In this document: piece by piece, positions 63,801 through 64,000 of the stretch
Layout: each line of letters starts with the position of its first letter
How positions within the stretch are numbered: position 1 is the first letter of the stretch
Assembly: GCA_963791625.1 (NCBI GenBank)
Contig: CAWBTA010000005.1
Location: 186,001 to 250,000 of the forward strand
Length of the DNA stretch: 64,000 nt
From: JANMCE01 sp963791625
GTDB taxonomy: Bacteria; Actinomycetota; Acidimicrobiia; Acidimicrobiales; Ilumatobacteraceae
Reading direction: 5' to 3'
Notes under the pieces: model-generated
Databases searched by the model: none
Told to the model about the DNA's origin: nothing
What the model saw: the letters and a program-made list of their open reading frames with translations, nothing else
Made by a program: the position numbers and the translations under genes

Positions 63801-64000
63801 CAAGCACGACCGACGTTTCGACCATCGGCAGATCCGACAGCACCTTCGCTGCCCGAGCACGATCGGCGTCGACGGGCTGCTCACCTACAGCGGCCGCGTC
63901 CGACGACAGGGTCCAACCGAGCGACGCCAGGGTCGATTCGAGCGCGGTCGGTCCGAGTGCGGCGGCAAGGGGGTCGCCCGCAAGGTCGGTGTACCAGCCG
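60844..64000 (-). CDS. Very large hypothetical protein, truncated by the window edge
   Basis: At least 1,050 residues with the frame open to 64,000 and upstream: an apparent GTG at 63843 is internal (RARAAK precedes it). The protein ends VTPVEPPEMST at a TGA that overlaps the ATG of the beta-propeller gene, so both are translated as a pair. Recognisable texture: mixed alpha-beta regions, YVGVLARDQLTGLPV, WEPAPGRLVPPDAGPFEG, and a long disordered Arg/Pro/Ala stretch (TAKQPRTAEATLPRSATDSR) in the first third. No membrane helix or signal peptide is visible. I do not recognise a domain. With the propeller partner it may form a large assembly or surface/secreted complex. Confidence 0.6.
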   Translation of the reverse strand, partial: GWYTDLAGDPLAAALGPTALESTLASLGWTLSSDAAAVGEQPVDADRARAAKVLSDLPMVETSVVLAAGERQSVSAVTGAAYLPVRDASVVVFGQDQPTYASLLHGAVLGVPIDGSIDADGRPATADCTLAVGVDTDDVVAAFAAPSLGITGASRVGLEQLAAAFSSNMLDRFRTPDGLDELAEQEHRDGFWSFAGAPLPLARADRLRADDSVALGPTAVGRKGRSMRAASLATAFEWHSTLGLTAGKRTAKQPRTAEATLPRSATDSRTVTKPAPRLFRPRPPMVAIRGARPDHRHHGDGLFDASGRLRCRVVGECQVDIDGGVSGTAVVPSIGSGAVPDETAVIVREAVVLDPYALDWLAAAGAAGQGPQVFEAYRTRFAGEMMLRFGTTATYDGSSHLPARSVGLQSRRRRPSASAAGPQWGDIGGPAGRFDHELAGVLVDYSLIGGTAPSPVAITTWRQPWVPVWLEWKVSLEGSDRMVGWKLDGLDLEPTDEQAPTITRTIAGRSPIGQGASTALHEGIRAWLDAEVARDDAGRGVLPPTEQTTLESLGNLLGPIDLISASFDGVVEHLLGIPYVGVLARDQLTGLPVAADLPIPLFGGVLRLDALRLIDAFGRVLDIDPQDALTTSTLAVDGAAMQLRPRVQHGARWLFRLVDPTYPTDADPAAAPEAFVDQLAPELAVNPVAGFLLPDHIDEALEVFTVAGEPLGQLGHDPVSGAVTWEPAPGRLVPPDAGPFEGTGPAERIVADLSTGLVAADVHARIEKPTSTGSDIGRETPLTALLRAVDTTLWTVDTYATLGTASVSALTGRPIAVVRATLRLDVPDDTAEVLVTFSGGADARRAAFRAIDEERFPVRLGELHRSDDSLLGFFVDDDYRRFRVVDKVVAHHAVITGRHQGYLGLHGHPDEHATSPILHPYLVDDDLLWLRPGQTLRLTLLMLPAGKVHLTSGLLPRKELALADDWITPGLRKLSPSVRVGPVLVDPTEIRLPLVHTLGDAQTFTRRTGPLTWRDDPIVAASQTAFLPTLPHEAQEGWVRVTPVEPPEMST

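Noticed and set aside
1..64000. CRISPR array or rRNA genes
   Set aside because: No direct repeats of 24-40 bases with regular spacers and no rRNA-like sequence were seen on either strand. The only array-like structure is the 10-bp phased repeat at 2511-2560.

Overview
The window is GC-rich bacterial DNA, most likely from an actinomycete of the Acidimicrobiia type. This is an inference from GC content, from the Thr/Ala/Pro-rich linkers after the lipobox of both transport lipoproteins, and from the mix of families present (LLM flavin oxidoreductases, a PaaX regulator, an EboE-like protein, fused ABC transporters). No rRNA or other taxonomic marker is present.

Positions 1 to about 16,180 look like the right-hand part of a mobile genomic island. 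From left to right it holds a decayed AbiE toxin-antitoxin pair, a RidA gene, an excisionase-like HTH gene preceded by five 10-bp phased repeats, a winged-helix gene, a truncated MobF/TrwC relaxase, and unknown genes. Next comes a divergent nucleotide-metabolism locus (6.7-11.1 kb), followed by a UbiA-like membrane protein gene split exactly by an IS1182-type element with a CTAG target duplication. The island ends at the 3' half of a tRNA-Gly gene (16,132-16,176). A diverged copy of that end lies 5 kb to the left at 11,113. Nearly every island gene carries single-base frameshifts, while the IS transposase is intact.

The 6.7-11.1 kb locus is the most interesting part. It encodes a P-loop kinase fused to an adenylosuccinate-synthetase-like enzyme, an ImmA/IrrE peptidase fused to a macro-like domain, a DUF7002-like protein and a MazG/HisE-type pyrophosphohydrolase. 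The synthetase has Ser where PurA has the base-contacting Asp of its P-loop. A PurA homologue with this change next to a MazG/HisE enzyme resembles the PurZ/MazZ pair that makes 2-aminoadenine nucleotides in some phages.

From 16.6 kb the sequence looks like chromosomal backbone with mostly intact genes. The 17.4-35.3 kb block is a catabolic cluster. It has an aldehyde dehydrogenase, a PRISE-type reductase, an XRE-cupin regulator, three zinc alcohol dehydrogenases, a hydroxyisobutyrate dehydrogenase-like enzyme, a monosaccharide-type ABC importer (permease, lipoprotein, ATPase-permease fusion), a VOC protein, an M24 peptidase, TPP-dependent E1 alpha and beta subunits and an EboE-like protein. 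Uptake of a small polyol or sugar-like compound, stepwise oxidation and oxidative decarboxylation is the simplest reading; the substrate is unknown.

The 35.4-46 kb block is an acyl-CoA and oxygenase cluster: acyl-CoA dehydrogenase, acyl-CoA ligase, two hydrolases, two LLM oxidoreductases, a VOC protein, a Rieske oxygenase, an azoreductase-like flavoprotein and an HsaA-like hydroxylase, centred on a divergent promoter region with twin operators. A lone DUF234-type ATPase follows. The 47.6-57.2 kb block is a branched-chain amino-acid/amide-type importer in which LivH, LivM and LivG are one polypeptide, with its binding protein, a PaaX-type regulator, two SDRs and a D-aminoacylase-like amidohydrolase. 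The right end (57.2-64 kb) encodes two very large proteins with overlapping genes: a beta-propeller protein of about 1,220 residues and an unrecognised protein of more than 1,050 residues that runs off the window.
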